64,000 nt of DNA, from positions 5,084,001 through 5,148,000 of the forward strand of contig NZ_CP142523.1 of NCBI RefSeq assembly GCF_036885605.1, in the 5' to 3' direction. Shown one piece after another: positions 1 through 8,320 of the stretch (the stretch's first letter is position 1; the number at the start of each line of letters is the position of its first letter). The notes under the pieces were generated by a model that searched no databases, was not told where the DNA came from, and saw only the letters and a list, made by a program, of their open reading frames with translations. The DNA comes from Janthinobacterium sp. TB1-E2. GTDB lineage: Bacteria; Pseudomonadota; Gammaproteobacteria; Burkholderiales; Burkholderiaceae_D. Position numbers and translations under genes: made by a program.

Positions 1-1
1 A

Positions 2-250
2 AAATCCCTGCTGATCGCCTCCCTGATGGTTGTTGCTCTGGCTGCTTGCAGCAAAAAAGAAGAAGCTCCTGCACCAGCACCAGTAGTTGAAACCCCAGCA
101 CCAGCACCAGCAGTTGAAGCTGCTCCAGCTGCTGCTGCTGACGCTGCTGCTTCGGCCGCTACCGACGCTGCTGCTGCTGCTTCGGCTGCCGCTTCGGCCG
201 CTACCGACGCTGCTTCGGCTGCTTCGGCTGCTGCATCGGCTGCTAAGTAA
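2..250 (+). CDS. Ala-rich small lipoprotein, 5' end outside the window
   Basis: The frame is open from base 2 with no start, so the gene begins upstream; 82 residues and a TAA stop are visible. They show the end of a lipoprotein signal peptide with lipobox LAAC (Cys at visible residue 16). A charged SKKEE stretch and Pro-Ala repeats (APAPAP) follow, then a long tail of Ala, Ser and Asp/Thr (AASAATDAA units). The tail is partly encoded by a 24-bp direct repeat at 149-172 and 191-214. I infer lipidation at the membrane; the function is unknown. The composition suggests a flexible spacer or cell-wall-associated low-complexity lipoprotein. An intrinsic terminator follows 20 bases after the stop. 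Confidence 0.75.
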   Translation, partial: KSLLIASLMVVALAACSKKEEAPAPAPVVETPAPAPAVEAAPAAAADAAASAATDAAAAASAAASAATDAASAASAAASAAK

Positions 251-270
251 TTTAGCACCCTGCACTAAAG

Positions 271-297
271 AAAGCCGGCCTTAGGGCCGGCTTTTTT
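271..297 (+). terminator. Intrinsic terminator of the lipoprotein gene
   Basis: GC-rich stem AGCCGGCC/GGCCGGCT with a short TTAG-type loop, followed by a run of T. It lies directly downstream of the lipoprotein stop codon. Confidence 0.85.
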
Positions 298-310
298 GTT
301 GGGTAAACAC

Positions 311-420
311 CCAACCAAACCTACTGCGCGCCGCGCTTTGCGGCCTGCGATGCTCACCGTACTAAAGTACGGCTGCGCTTCTTAGCCACAAATCACTGGC
401 GCTCGCTACGGTTTTGTTGG
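311..420. repeat. Structured intergenic repeat, family B, copy 1
   Basis: It shares three conserved blocks, in order and at identical spacing, with the reverse complement of 54451-54570. The blocks are AAACCTACTGCGC, a central block around GCTCACCGTACTA-AGTACGG, and GCTCGCTACGGTTT. The 17-base and 21-base segments between blocks differ in sequence but each can pair with its partner in the same copy (here TTTGcGGC with GCCaCAAA). Outer arms CCAACCAAACC and GGTTTTGTTGG form an imperfect inverted repeat. No coding potential is seen. It sits between two terminators, downstream of the lipoprotein gene and of bamC, which converge here. Confidence 0.75.
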
Positions 421-451
421 GCGTCGCAAGCATCTATTGCGTACCCAAAAT

Positions 452-490
452 AAAAAGGCTGTCCCGGTTTGCACCGGGCCAGCCTTTTTT
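452..490. terminator. Bidirectional intrinsic terminator between the lipoprotein gene and bamC
   Basis: A-rich arm, stem AAAGGCTG..CCCGGT / ACCGGG..CAGCCTTT, then a T-run. It is symmetrical enough to act for bamC on the minus strand and for readthrough on the plus strand. Confidence 0.8.
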
Positions 491-531
491 ATGATGCGTG
501 GCAGCTTTTGATCGCCGCCACTCAGTGAACC

Positions 532-1725
532 TTATTTCAACTGATCGTTCAGCAGGCCCAGGATCTTCTCTGCCACTGGTGAGGTATCTGGCTGGCCTTC
601 GTTGCTGAGGATACTGACCAGGCTGGTCGAGCCCGTGCCGGCCTTGACGAGGACGCGGTAGCGCTGCGCTTCCTTGTCCTTGTCGGACGACGAACCCCAG
701 CTGAACAGTTTCGAGAAGAAACCGTCTTTCTTGACCGCGTCCGGATCGACGTAACGCACGAAATACGTGCCTTGCGTGCGGTCGCGGTCTTCCACGGTAA
801 AGCCGACGCGGTCCAGCGCCAGGCCGACACGGCGCCAGGCGCGGTCGAAACCTTCATCGACTTCGATTGCGCGCGCCGGCGTGGCGGCGTCGCCGACCAG
901 CTTGGCGTGCTGCGGCTGCACGATGGCGGCATCGACAGCCGTCTTCGCCTGCGCATCGTCGCTGGCCGCGCCCAGGCGCGTCATCAGCTTGGCCAGGAAT
1001 TGCGCTTCCAGGCCCGGATCGTTCGGGCGAGCGGTCCAGGTGGTGGTTTCCTTGTCGCGGCCCGTGACAACCTCTTCCACGCCACGGTGGCTGACGTAGA
1101 TCTCGGTCGAGCCATCGGCCAGGCGCTCCACGCGCGTGCGGAACTTGTCTTTTTCACCGGTCGAGTACAGCGAATCGAAGGCCTTGCCGATGGTGCTGCG
1201 GATAAAGTCTTGCGGCACCTTGGCGCGGTTTTCATTCCACTCGGTTTCCATGATGCCAGCCGTAGGCTGGTCGACGGCAATGGTAAAGCCCGAATCTTCC
1301 CAAAACTGCTTCAGTTGCGGCCACAGCACTTCAGGCGACTGCTTGACGACCAGCCAGCGCTGGTTGCCCGCGCGCTCGACCTTCACGCCGCCTGCCGTGA
1401 CCGGCACGACACCGACCACGCCGTCGGCACCCACGACGACGGGCGTACCGGCCGTGGCGTTGCGCTGCGCGTTGTAGCCGGAAGCCGTGGCCACGCCGTT
1501 TTTCGCATCCGGCAGCGAGTAGCGGTTGTCCTGCTGCAATTGCGTCAGGTCAGGCGGCACGTCCAGGGTGCCGGCTTTCTTGACCGACTTGTAGTCGACC
1601 TTGTCGCCGCCGACTACCGAACTGATCATGCCGCAGCCCGCGAGGCTGGCTGCGATGGCGCCGATGACGATGCCGCGGACGGCGATGGTGGCAGGCGCCG
1701 ATTGGTTTTTCTTGCAATTAGTCAT
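532..1725 (-). CDS. bamC: Outer membrane protein assembly factor BamC (lipoprotein)
   Basis: 397 residues. BamC (NlpB/DapX) is a lipoprotein subunit of the BAM complex, which folds beta-barrel proteins into the outer membrane. The N-terminus is a lipoprotein signal with lipobox SLAGC, Cys31. Next comes the unstructured segment typical of BamC, with VDYKSVKKAGTLDVPPDL around residues 43-60; in the family this segment contacts BamD. Two helix-grip domains follow (roughly 115-220 and 285-397). The start is the ATG at 1725; it has no strong Shine-Dalgarno, but the next in-frame Met would remove the signal peptide. It lies 81 bases downstream of dapA on the same strand, the same dapA-bamC order as in enterobacteria. 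Confidence 0.92.
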   Translation of the reverse strand: MTNCKKNQSAPATIAVRGIVIGAIAASLAGCGMISSVVGGDKVDYKSVKKAGTLDVPPDLTQLQQDNRYSLPDAKNGVATASGYNAQRNATAGTPVVVGADGVVGVVPVTAGGVKVERAGNQRWLVVKQSPEVLWPQLKQFWEDSGFTIAVDQPTAGIMETEWNENRAKVPQDFIRSTIGKAFDSLYSTGEKDKFRTRVERLADGSTEIYVSHRGVEEVVTGRDKETTTWTARPNDPGLEAQFLAKLMTRLGAASDDAQAKTAVDAAIVQPQHAKLVGDAATPARAIEVDEGFDRAWRRVGLALDRVGFTVEDRDRTQGTYFVRYVDPDAVKKDGFFSKLFSWGSSSDKDKEAQRYRVLVKAGTGSTSLVSILSNEGQPDTSPVAEKILGLLNDQLK

Positions 1726-1806
1726 GTCGTAACTGGATAAGAAGCTAAGTAGCAGCTGGAATCAGGGAAGGTCCGGACTGGTCAAGTCCGGGCTTGAAGT
1801 TCGGTC

Positions 1807-2685
1807 TTAAGACAGGATGCCGGCGTCGCGCAAGGCATCGCGCACGGTCACATGGCAGTTTTCAGCCAGCGGCACCAGTGGCAAGCGTATGCCGGCAGGC
1901 ATCAGGCCCATTTCGGCCATCGCCCATTTGACGGGCACCGGGTTGGGCTCGACAAACAGCTTCTGGTGCAGAGGGAAAACCTTGTTATTGATGGCGATTG
2001 CCGTGGCGCGCTCGCCCGCCATGGCCGCGACGCACAGTTCGTGCATGGCGCGCGGCGCGACGTTGGCCGTCACGGAGATATTGCCGTGGCCGCCGCAGAA
2101 CATCAGCGCCATGGCTGTCGGATCGTCGCCCGAGTACACGGCGAAGTCGGCTGGGACCAAACGCAGCAGGTCGATGCCACGGCCGATATTGCCGGTCGCA
2201 TCTTTCACGCCGACGATATTCGGGATGGCGGACAGACGCACGATGGTCTCGTTGCTCATGTCGGCAACCGTACGGCCCGGCACGTTGTACAGGATGACGG
2301 GAATGTCGACGGCGTCGGCGATGGCCTTGAAGTGCTGGTACATGCCTTCCTGGGTAGGACGGTTGTAATACGGCACCACTTGCAAGACAGCATCGGCGCC
2401 CGCTTCTTTCGCGTAGCGCGTCAGTTTGATGGCCTCGGCCGTGGAGTTGCCTCCGGCGCCGGCGATGATAGGAATGCGTCCCTTGGCATGTTCGACGGTC
2501 AACTGGATCAGTTCGCAGTGTTCTTCCACGCTGACTGTTGCCGATTCGCCCGTTGTGCCAACGATGACGATGCCGTCCGTACCCTCGGCGATATGCCAGT
2601 CGATCAGCTTGCGCAGACCTGGAAAGTCCAGACTGCCGTCTGCGTGCATCGGGGTGACGATTGCTACAATGCTGCCCTTGATCAT
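1807..2685 (-). CDS. dapA: 4-hydroxy-tetrahydrodipicolinate synthase
   Basis: 292 residues, the usual DapA length. It condenses pyruvate with aspartate semialdehyde, the first committed step to meso-diaminopimelate and lysine, in the cytosol. The TIM-barrel signature GTTGES is at residues 43-48 (Thr44, Thr45). Tyr133 lies in the ILYNVPGRT motif (131-139), with Arg138 in the same motif. The Schiff-base lysine is Lys161 in VGVKDATGN. The catalytic set is therefore complete. It is followed by bamC and preceded by the methyltransferase gene on the same strand. Confidence 0.96.
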   Translation of the reverse strand: MIKGSIVAIVTPMHADGSLDFPGLRKLIDWHIAEGTDGIVIVGTTGESATVSVEEHCELIQLTVEHAKGRIPIIAGAGGNSTAEAIKLTRYAKEAGADAVLQVVPYYNRPTQEGMYQHFKAIADAVDIPVILYNVPGRTVADMSNETIVRLSAIPNIVGVKDATGNIGRGIDLLRLVPADFAVYSGDDPTAMALMFCGGHGNISVTANVAPRAMHELCVAAMAGERATAIAINNKVFPLHQKLFVEPNPVPVKWAMAEMGLMPAGIRLPLVPLAENCHVTVRDALRDAGILS

Positions 2686-2769
2686 AGTAAGTTTATAGCG
2701 CCGATAAATAAAACAACGATTGTAGCGGATAGCCCGCGCCTGTGGTGCATTCTGACATAGTATGGCCGC

Positions 2770-3342
2770 TCAAAACGTCGGCAGCAGCGCCGCCAACCGT
2801 GGAAAATCCGGCCGGACGGCGCAAATTCGTTGCACCAGAGCAGCTTTTGGCTGTTCCACGCGCCCATCCTCATACGCTACCACACGCAATCCCTGCTGCA
2901 CCGCCCAGCTCAGCATTTCGCCTTCCTTCAGCAAAAATTTCGGATTCGACGGCTTGCCGAACTGCTCATTGCCCTCGGCAAACGTTTCATACAGCAGCAC
3001 GCCATCGGGCGCCAGGCTGGCAACCATGGCGTCCAGCAACGGCCGGTGCAGATAATTGGTGACGACGATGCCGGCAAAGCGGCCGGGCGCGAAAGGCCAT
3101 ACGGCGCCCGGCGCTTCCAGATCCACCAGTGAGGTGGTGATGCCCGTGCCGGCCGCTTTTTCCAGCATTTCCGGATCATGGTCGAGCGCGATCACGGGGT
3201 GGCCCAGGCTCACCAGGTGGCGCGCATGGCGGCCTGCGCCGCAGGCCAGGTCCAGCACTTCGCCGCCCGGGATCAGCGGCGCCCAGCGGCGCAGCCAGCC
3301 GGAAATCGCTTCGGTTTCTACTGTTGGTTCAATTGCTTGCAT
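2770..3342 (-). CDS. SAM-dependent methyltransferase (TehB-like, class I)
   Basis: 190 residues from the ATG at 3342, chosen because GGAAG lies six bases upstream. An in-frame ATG at 3354 is an alternative without a Shine-Dalgarno. The class I methyltransferase fold is clear. Motif I is VLDLACGAGRHA near residue 30 and the acidic loop is VIALDHDPEML after strand 2. A post-I segment IVVTNYLHRPLLDAM resembles the tellurite-resistance/TehB-like group. The substrate cannot be told from sequence. It lies 27 bases downstream of the site-2 protease gene in a minus-strand run, probably co-transcribed. Confidence 0.8.
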   Translation of the reverse strand: MQAIEPTVETEAISGWLRRWAPLIPGGEVLDLACGAGRHARHLVSLGHPVIALDHDPEMLEKAAGTGITTSLVDLEAPGAVWPFAPGRFAGIVVTNYLHRPLLDAMVASLAPDGVLLYETFAEGNEQFGKPSNPKFLLKEGEMLSWAVQQGLRVVAYEDGRVEQPKAALVQRICAVRPDFPRLAALLPTF

Positions 3343-3384
3343 CGGTACTTCCATCAATTATTTGCGTATATCCAGTTGCTTGTA

Positions 3385-4062
3385 TCACGTCAACAGGGCC
3401 GTCAGGGGCGTGACCATGGTGACAAAAATGCCTATGACAAATTCGATTGCCGCCAGCAAGGCGCGGTTCAGTACGCCCGTGTACATCAGCAGCACCAGGG
3501 CACCGAACACATACAGGCTGTAGCGCTCGATGCTGGCGTAAGGGCGCGCCAGTTGCATCGGCAGCAAGCCTGTCATGATGCGCCCGCCATCGAGGGGTGG
3601 CACGGGAATCAGGTTAAAGACGAACATGGCCGCATTCACGCTGACGCCGGCGCCCGCCATCTTGCGGAAAAACATGCCCATTTCCGTCGGCGGCAGGACG
3701 CTGAGCACGACAAAGGCAATCATCCAGCCCAGGCCCATGGCAAAATTGGCGCCAGGCCCCGCAAACGCCACCCAGGCCATCTGCTTCTTCGGATTGCGCA
3801 GGCGGCTGAAATCGACGGGCACCGGCTTGGCATAGCCGAACGGTACCTGGATTGCGAAATACAGCATCAAAGGCAGCAAGATCGTGCCGAAAGGATCGAT
3901 ATGCCGGATGGGATTGAGGCTCAGCCGGCCCTCGTTCGAAGCCGTGGGGTCGCCGAAATAGCGGGCGACGTAGCCATGCGCCGCCTCATGCAGGGAAATG
4001 GCAAACAGCACCGGTACCAGGTACACCGCAATGGTCTGGACTATCGTATTGAAATCGCTCAT
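3385..4062 (-). CDS. Site-2 protease family (M50B) integral membrane protein
   Basis: 225 residues with about five to six hydrophobic segments. The zinc-protease motif HEAAH is at residues 25-29 (His25, Glu26, His29) in the first membrane segment. The second metal site is NLIPVPPLDGGR, with Asp158. This compact form has no PDZ domain. It belongs to the SpoIVFB/Rv2869-like group of site-2 proteases, unlike RseP. These enzymes cut membrane-embedded substrates; the target is unknown. It sits between the YciO-like gene and the methyltransferase, an arrangement I recall from betaproteobacterial genomes. Confidence 0.88.
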   Translation of the reverse strand: MSDFNTIVQTIAVYLVPVLFAISLHEAAHGYVARYFGDPTASNEGRLSLNPIRHIDPFGTILLPLMLYFAIQVPFGYAKPVPVDFSRLRNPKKQMAWVAFAGPGANFAMGLGWMIAFVVLSVLPPTEMGMFFRKMAGAGVSVNAAMFVFNLIPVPPLDGGRIMTGLLPMQLARPYASIERYSLYVFGALVLLMYTGVLNRALLAAIEFVIGIFVTMVTPLTALLT

Positions 4063-4156
4063 GACCGCGATTCTACCAGAGGCGCCACAGCCTCTTTCTT
4101 ACGTTGTCATTAAGAACAGGTGAAGACCGGCGCGGCAACAGGCGCGCCCTGCCCCT

Positions 4157-4780
4157 CTACAAGCCCAGCACGGCCGGGTCGCCGCGTCCCACACGCACCA
4201 CTTCCGCCTCCGGTCCCGTCAGGTCGATCACGGTGCTGGGACCATGCGCGCAGACGCCGCCATCGATGATCAGGTCGACCAGTTTTTCCAGGCGTTCGCG
4301 GATGGTGTCGGCATCCGTCAGGCTCTCTTCATCGCCAGGCAAGGTCAAGGTCGCGCCCAGCAGGGGCTGGCCCAGCTCTTCCAGCAGGCATTGCACGATG
4401 CGGTGCTGCGGCACACGCAGGCCGATGGTCTTGCGCGACGGGTGGCTGAGGCGGCGCGGCACTTCCTTCGTCGCTTCCAGGATGAAGGTATAGGCGCCCG
4501 GCGTGGCCGCCTTGAGCAGGCGGAACTGGCGATTGTCGACGCGGGCGTATACGCCCAGCTCGCTCAAGTCGCGGCACAGCAAGGTGAGATGGTGCTTTTC
4601 ATCGATGCCACGGATGCGGCGCAGGCGCTCGACGGCGCCCTTGTCGTCGAGCTGGCATACGAGTGCATAGCAGGAATCCGTGGGCAAGGCCACGACGCCG
4701 CCGGACTGGATGATCTGCGCAGCCTGCTTGATCAGGCGCAATTGCGGATTGTCGGGGTGAATCTGGAAAAATTGACTCAT
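4157..4780 (-). CDS. YciO/TsaC-family (Sua5-YrdC-YciO) protein
   Basis: 207 residues. The YrdC fold is recognised from GGVVALPTDSCYALVCQ near residue 28, KHHLTLLCRDLSEL near 62, PGAYTFILEAT near 94 and STVIDLTG near 187. TsaC/Sua5 makes threonylcarbamoyl-AMP for the t6A37 tRNA modification. The length and details match the YciO branch, whose own role is less certain. I therefore call the family rather than tsaC. It lies 38 bases downstream of htpX and 94 bases upstream of the site-2 protease gene, all on the minus strand. Confidence 0.85.
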   Translation of the reverse strand: MSQFFQIHPDNPQLRLIKQAAQIIQSGGVVALPTDSCYALVCQLDDKGAVERLRRIRGIDEKHHLTLLCRDLSELGVYARVDNRQFRLLKAATPGAYTFILEATKEVPRRLSHPSRKTIGLRVPQHRIVQCLLEELGQPLLGATLTLPGDEESLTDADTIRERLEKLVDLIIDGGVCAHGPSTVIDLTGPEAEVVRVGRGDPAVLGL

Positions 4781-4818
4781 GTGTAAGCGTTCTGGCGAAC
4801 CAGCTTGTTAAGTTAGCA

Positions 4819-5703
4819 TTATTGTACGCCGCGCAGCGCGGCGATGCGTTGTTCGATCGGCGGATGGGTGGCGAACAACGCGCCCCAGCCGCCATTGCCT
4901 CCGCTGATGCCCAGCGCCTGCATCGATTGCGGCAGCTCGCCCGGCGGCACGCCGCCCAGGCGTGCCAGCGCATGCATCATCGGCGTGGGGCTGCCCAACA
5001 GCTTGGCAGAACCGGCATCGGCGCGGAATTCGCGCTGGCGGGAGAACCAGGCAACGATGATGGAAGCGAGCAAGCCGAAGATCACTTCGCACACCATCAC
5101 GGTGACGAAATAGCCGATGCCGCGTCCGCCGCCTTCGCGGTTGTTATTTTTCAGCAGCACATTGTCGACAAAGAAACCCACGACGCGCGCCATGAAGACG
5201 ACGAAGGTATTCACCACGCCCTGGATCAGGGTGAGTGTCACCATGTCGCCATTGGCGACGTGGGCGATCTCGTGGCCCAGCACGGCTTCGACTTCATCGC
5301 GGTTCATGCTTTGCAGCAAGCCGGTCGAGACGGCCACCAGCGCCGAGTTTTTGAAGGCGCCCGTGGCGAACGCATTCGCGTCGCCCTCGTACACGGCCAC
5401 TTCCGGCATGCCGATACCGGCCCGCTCGGACAGCGCGCGCACGGTATTGACCAGCCACAATTCCGTCGACGACGTCGGGTTGTCGATCACGCGCGCGCCC
5501 GTGCTCCACTTGGCCATCGGTTTGCTGATCAACAGGGAAAATATCGATCCCGTGAAGCCCACCACCAGCGAAAACACGAGCAGGCTGCCCAGGTTCAAGG
5601 TGCTGCCGCGCGCCGGATTGCCCACGCCCAGCAAACTGAGCACGAGCGACAGCACCAGCATCACGGCCAGATTGGTTGCAATAAAAAGGACGATACGTTT
5701 CAT
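4819..5703 (-). CDS. htpX: Heat-shock membrane metalloprotease HtpX
   Basis: 294 residues, the usual length. This zinc endopeptidase of the inner membrane degrades misfolded membrane proteins. Two N-terminal membrane segments lie at about 4-26 and 38-58. The active site HEIAH is at residues 144-148, and two further membrane segments at about 155-180 and 195-220 follow. The third zinc ligand is expected in the [10 protein letters not shown] motif. The start ATG at 5703 gives the canonical MKRI N-terminus. Confidence 0.96.
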   Translation of the reverse strand: MKRIVLFIATNLAVMLVLSLVLSLLGVGNPARGSTLNLGSLLVFSLVVGFTGSIFSLLISKPMAKWSTGARVIDNPTSSTELWLVNTVRALSERAGIGMPEVAVYEGDANAFATGAFKNSALVAVSTGLLQSMNRDEVEAVLGHEIAHVANGDMVTLTLIQGVVNTFVVFMARVVGFFVDNVLLKNNNREGGGRGIGYFVTVMVCEVIFGLLASIIVAWFSRQREFRADAGSAKLLGSPTPMMHALARLGGVPPGELPQSMQALGISGGNGGWGALFATHPPIEQRIAALRGVQ

Positions 5704-5785
5704 GGGCGTTGGCTCCGGAAAACAGAATAGCTAAAAGATAAGTGTGCAGTCGCGACTTTTCAAGCCCGCGCAGGCCAGCCGCGCC

Positions 5786-6619
5786 CTAGAACCAGTCGTG
5801 CCAGATCGGGGTCACGTTGGCAGGTAAAGGCGGCAACTTGGCAAAATCCACGCGCGATTCGCCCGGCGCATGGAAATCCGTGCCGCGCGAAGCGAGGAAG
5901 CCGTAGGCGTTGGCCAGCTGCGCGTATTCGGGATACTGGTCCGGGCTATGGCTGCCCGTGACGACTTCGATGGCCACGCCGCCGAGTTGCTTGAATTCAT
6001 CGAACAGCACGCCTTGCGCCATGTCGCTGAAGCGGTAGCGGCCCGGGTGCGCGATGACGGCCACGCCGCCCGCGCCGCGTATCCAGCCCACCGCTTCGGC
6101 CAGGGTGGCCCAGCGGTGCTCGACGTAGCCAGGCTTGCCTTCCGACAGGTATTTCTTGAACACGTCGGGAATGTTCGCGCATTTCCCCATTTCCACGATG
6201 TAGCGGGCAAAGTGCGTGCGCGACATCAGGTCCGGGTTGCCGACGAATTTCAAGGCCCCTTCATAGGCATCGGGGATGCCGGCCAGGTCCAGCTGGCGGG
6301 CGATCTCGCGGCCGCGCGCGTCGCGCCCAGAGCGCGTCTGGTGCAAGCCCTGCACAAGACCGGGATTGTTTTCATCGACTTTCAAGCCAACAATGTGCAC
6401 GGTTTCGCCGGCCCACGTAATGGAAATTTCCACGCCGGCCACGAAACGCATGCCCAGGTCCAGCGCGGCCGTGCGCGCGGCGGCCACGCCCGACACCTCA
6501 TCGTGGTCCGTCAGCGCCCACACATCGACGCCGGCCTTGCGTGCGTACGCAGCCACGGCGGCGGGCGCGAGCACGCCGTCGGAGATATTCGAATGACAAT
6601 GCAGGTCGACTTTAAGCAT
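5786..6619 (-). CDS. PHP-domain phosphoesterase (RNase AM / YciV-type)
   Basis: 277 residues. PHP-domain motif I is DLHCHSNISDG (His7, His9, Asp14) and motif II is ALTDHDEVSG (Asp38, His39). Later histidines are in IAHPGRYRFS and in the C-terminal GTDFHAPGE, so the metal-binding set looks complete. Family members include the YciV-type enzyme that trims 5' ends of RNA and hydrolyses 3',5'-nucleotide bisphosphates. It precedes htpX by 82 bases on the same strand. In related genomes this gene lies beside yciO, as it nearly does here. Confidence 0.87.
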   Translation of the reverse strand: MLKVDLHCHSNISDGVLAPAAVAAYARKAGVDVWALTDHDEVSGVAAARTAALDLGMRFVAGVEISITWAGETVHIVGLKVDENNPGLVQGLHQTRSGRDARGREIARQLDLAGIPDAYEGALKFVGNPDLMSRTHFARYIVEMGKCANIPDVFKKYLSEGKPGYVEHRWATLAEAVGWIRGAGGVAVIAHPGRYRFSDMAQGVLFDEFKQLGGVAIEVVTGSHSPDQYPEYAQLANAYGFLASRGTDFHAPGESRVDFAKLPPLPANVTPIWHDWF

Positions 6620-6709
6620 GTGAAAACAATACCCTGCACGGGCTCAGCATGGAAGAAGTTTTCATTGTACGCTGCTTGTCAAATCGCGCTGCGGCGTTCC
6701 CGTCACACA

Positions 6710-7594
6710 TCAGGCCAAAAAGGCTTCCACGAGCCGCGCCAGTGCCGCCGGCTGGTCATGATGCAGCATGTGGCCCGCATCGCGCATCATCTCGCAGCGC
6801 ACATCCTTGATGCAGGCCAAGCGCCGGTCGATCTCGATGCGTGCCTGTTCCTTGGGCCCCATCCATTGCCACATATTCGTGTCATCGGCCTCCACCCACA
6901 GCACGGGCGCCGTGATGCGGCGCCAGCACGCCATCACTTCCTCCACCTGGTACAGGATGGGATTGACCCGCTTGTGCTGCGGGTCGCCCATGATGTCCCA
7001 CTCGCCCGCCTCGTTCTGCGCCGACCAGTGCTCGGCCAGAAACGCCGCGCGCTCGTCCGGCAGGCGCGGGTTGGTCTTTTGCAGGCGTTCGGCCACGGCC
7101 TTTTGCGTGGGATAGCTGCGCATGGCGGGCGGCTCGCGCAATTCATCGAGCCACTTGGCGTAGCGGCCCGGCGCCTGCTCCGGTTTTGTTGCCATCATGC
7201 CGAAGCCTTCCAGGTTGATGAAGCGGCTGATGCGCTCGGGCCGCACGCCCGCGTACAGGCCGGCCACGTTGGCGCCCATGCTGTGGCCCAGCAGATTGAC
7301 GGGTGCGTCCGGCGAGTAATGCAGCAGCATGGCGTCCAGGTCGGCCAGGTAGTCGGGGAACCAGTAGGTGTCCGATTGCGTGTAGTCGCTGAGGCCAAAG
7401 CCGCGCCAGTCGGGCGCGATCACGTGCCAGTCGCCGGCCAGCTCGTCGACGACAAACTGGAACGAGGCGGCCACGTCCATCCAGCCGTGCACCATGAACA
7501 GGATGGGCGCCCCTACACGGCCCCAGTGGCGCACGTGCGTGCGGGCGCCGCGGATGTTGATGAATTCGGAACGGGAAAGTTTCATGGGTTTCAT
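6710..7594 (-). CDS. Alpha/beta-hydrolase fold protein
   Basis: 294 residues from the ATG at 7594, with an AAGGCAGG-type Shine-Dalgarno upstream. A longer frame to 7798 has no support. The alpha/beta-hydrolase features are an oxyanion-hole MVHGWMD near residue 34, the PDWRGFGLSD loop near 61, and a nucleophile elbow GHSMG at 103-107 (Ser105). The likely acid is in LWVEADDTNMW and the His in DAGHMLHHDQP. The MWQW segment near the acid residue is a recognisable feature of this subgroup. The substrate is unknown; esterase or haloalkane-dehalogenase-like activity is possible. It is divergent from the carbonic anhydrase gene, with 197 bases between them. Confidence 0.85.
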   Translation of the reverse strand: MKPMKLSRSEFINIRGARTHVRHWGRVGAPILFMVHGWMDVAASFQFVVDELAGDWHVIAPDWRGFGLSDYTQSDTYWFPDYLADLDAMLLHYSPDAPVNLLGHSMGANVAGLYAGVRPERISRFINLEGFGMMATKPEQAPGRYAKWLDELREPPAMRSYPTQKAVAERLQKTNPRLPDERAAFLAEHWSAQNEAGEWDIMGDPQHKRVNPILYQVEEVMACWRRITAPVLWVEADDTNMWQWMGPKEQARIEIDRRLACIKDVRCEMMRDAGHMLHHDQPAALARLVEAFLA

Positions 7595-7791
7595 CGCATG
7601 CCTGCCTTGAAAGTGGCGCAGATGGCGCCACATGCTGTGTCTGTAGATAGTACGGCCATAAAAGTACGACCGTTCGATAATTATACCGGATTGACGGTCG
7701 GCGCTCGGACTTGCCCTGCAACAGCGTAAAATAGCGCAAAACTTCCGCGTCCGGCCGCGCCCGGCGCTTCCACCACCGCCACAGGCTAACG

Positions 7792-8316
7792 ATGACACTC
7801 TACCAATTGGGCGCCGATGCGCCGCAGATTGATGCTTCCGCTTTTGTTGCCGACACGGCCAACGTGATCGGCAAGGTGACCCTGGAAGCGAATACGTCCG
7901 TATGGTTTGGCGCCACGATTCGCGGCGACAACGAACGCATCACCGTGGGCGTCAATAGCAACGTGCAGGAAGGCGCCGTGCTGCACACGGACCCGGGCTA
8001 CCCGCTCGACATCGGCCAGAACGTGACCATCGGCCACCAGGCAATGTTGCATGGCTGCACGATCGGCGATGGCGCCCTGATCGGCATCCAGGCCGTGATC
8101 CTGAATGGCGCGAAGATCGGCAAGAATTGCCTGGTCGGCGCGGGCGCCCTGGTCACGGAAGGCAAGGATTTTCCCGACAATATGCTGATCATCGGCTCAC
8201 CGGCGAAAGCCGTGCGGGCCCTGACGGCAGACGATATCACCAGGCTACAAGGCAACGCCGTGAACTATGTGCAGCGCGGCCAGCTGTTTAATACGCAACT
8301 CAAGAAGATTGGATAA
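7792..8316 (+). CDS. Gamma-class carbonic anhydrase-like protein (YrdA/PaaY family)
   Basis: 174 residues with hexapeptide-repeat (left-handed beta-helix) character throughout. The three zinc ligands of gamma carbonic anhydrases are present: His65 (VLHTD), His82 and His87 (TIGHQAMLHGC). Family members form trimers with metal at subunit interfaces; some hydrate CO2, while others act on thioesters (PaaY). It is followed four bases later by hslO, so the two are probably one transcript. Confidence 0.9.
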   Translation: MTLYQLGADAPQIDASAFVADTANVIGKVTLEANTSVWFGATIRGDNERITVGVNSNVQEGAVLHTDPGYPLDIGQNVTIGHQAMLHGCTIGDGALIGIQAVILNGAKIGKNCLVGAGALVTEGKDFPDNMLIIGSPAKAVRALTADDITRLQGNAVNYVQRGQLFNTQLKKIG

Positions 8317-8320
8317 AAGA

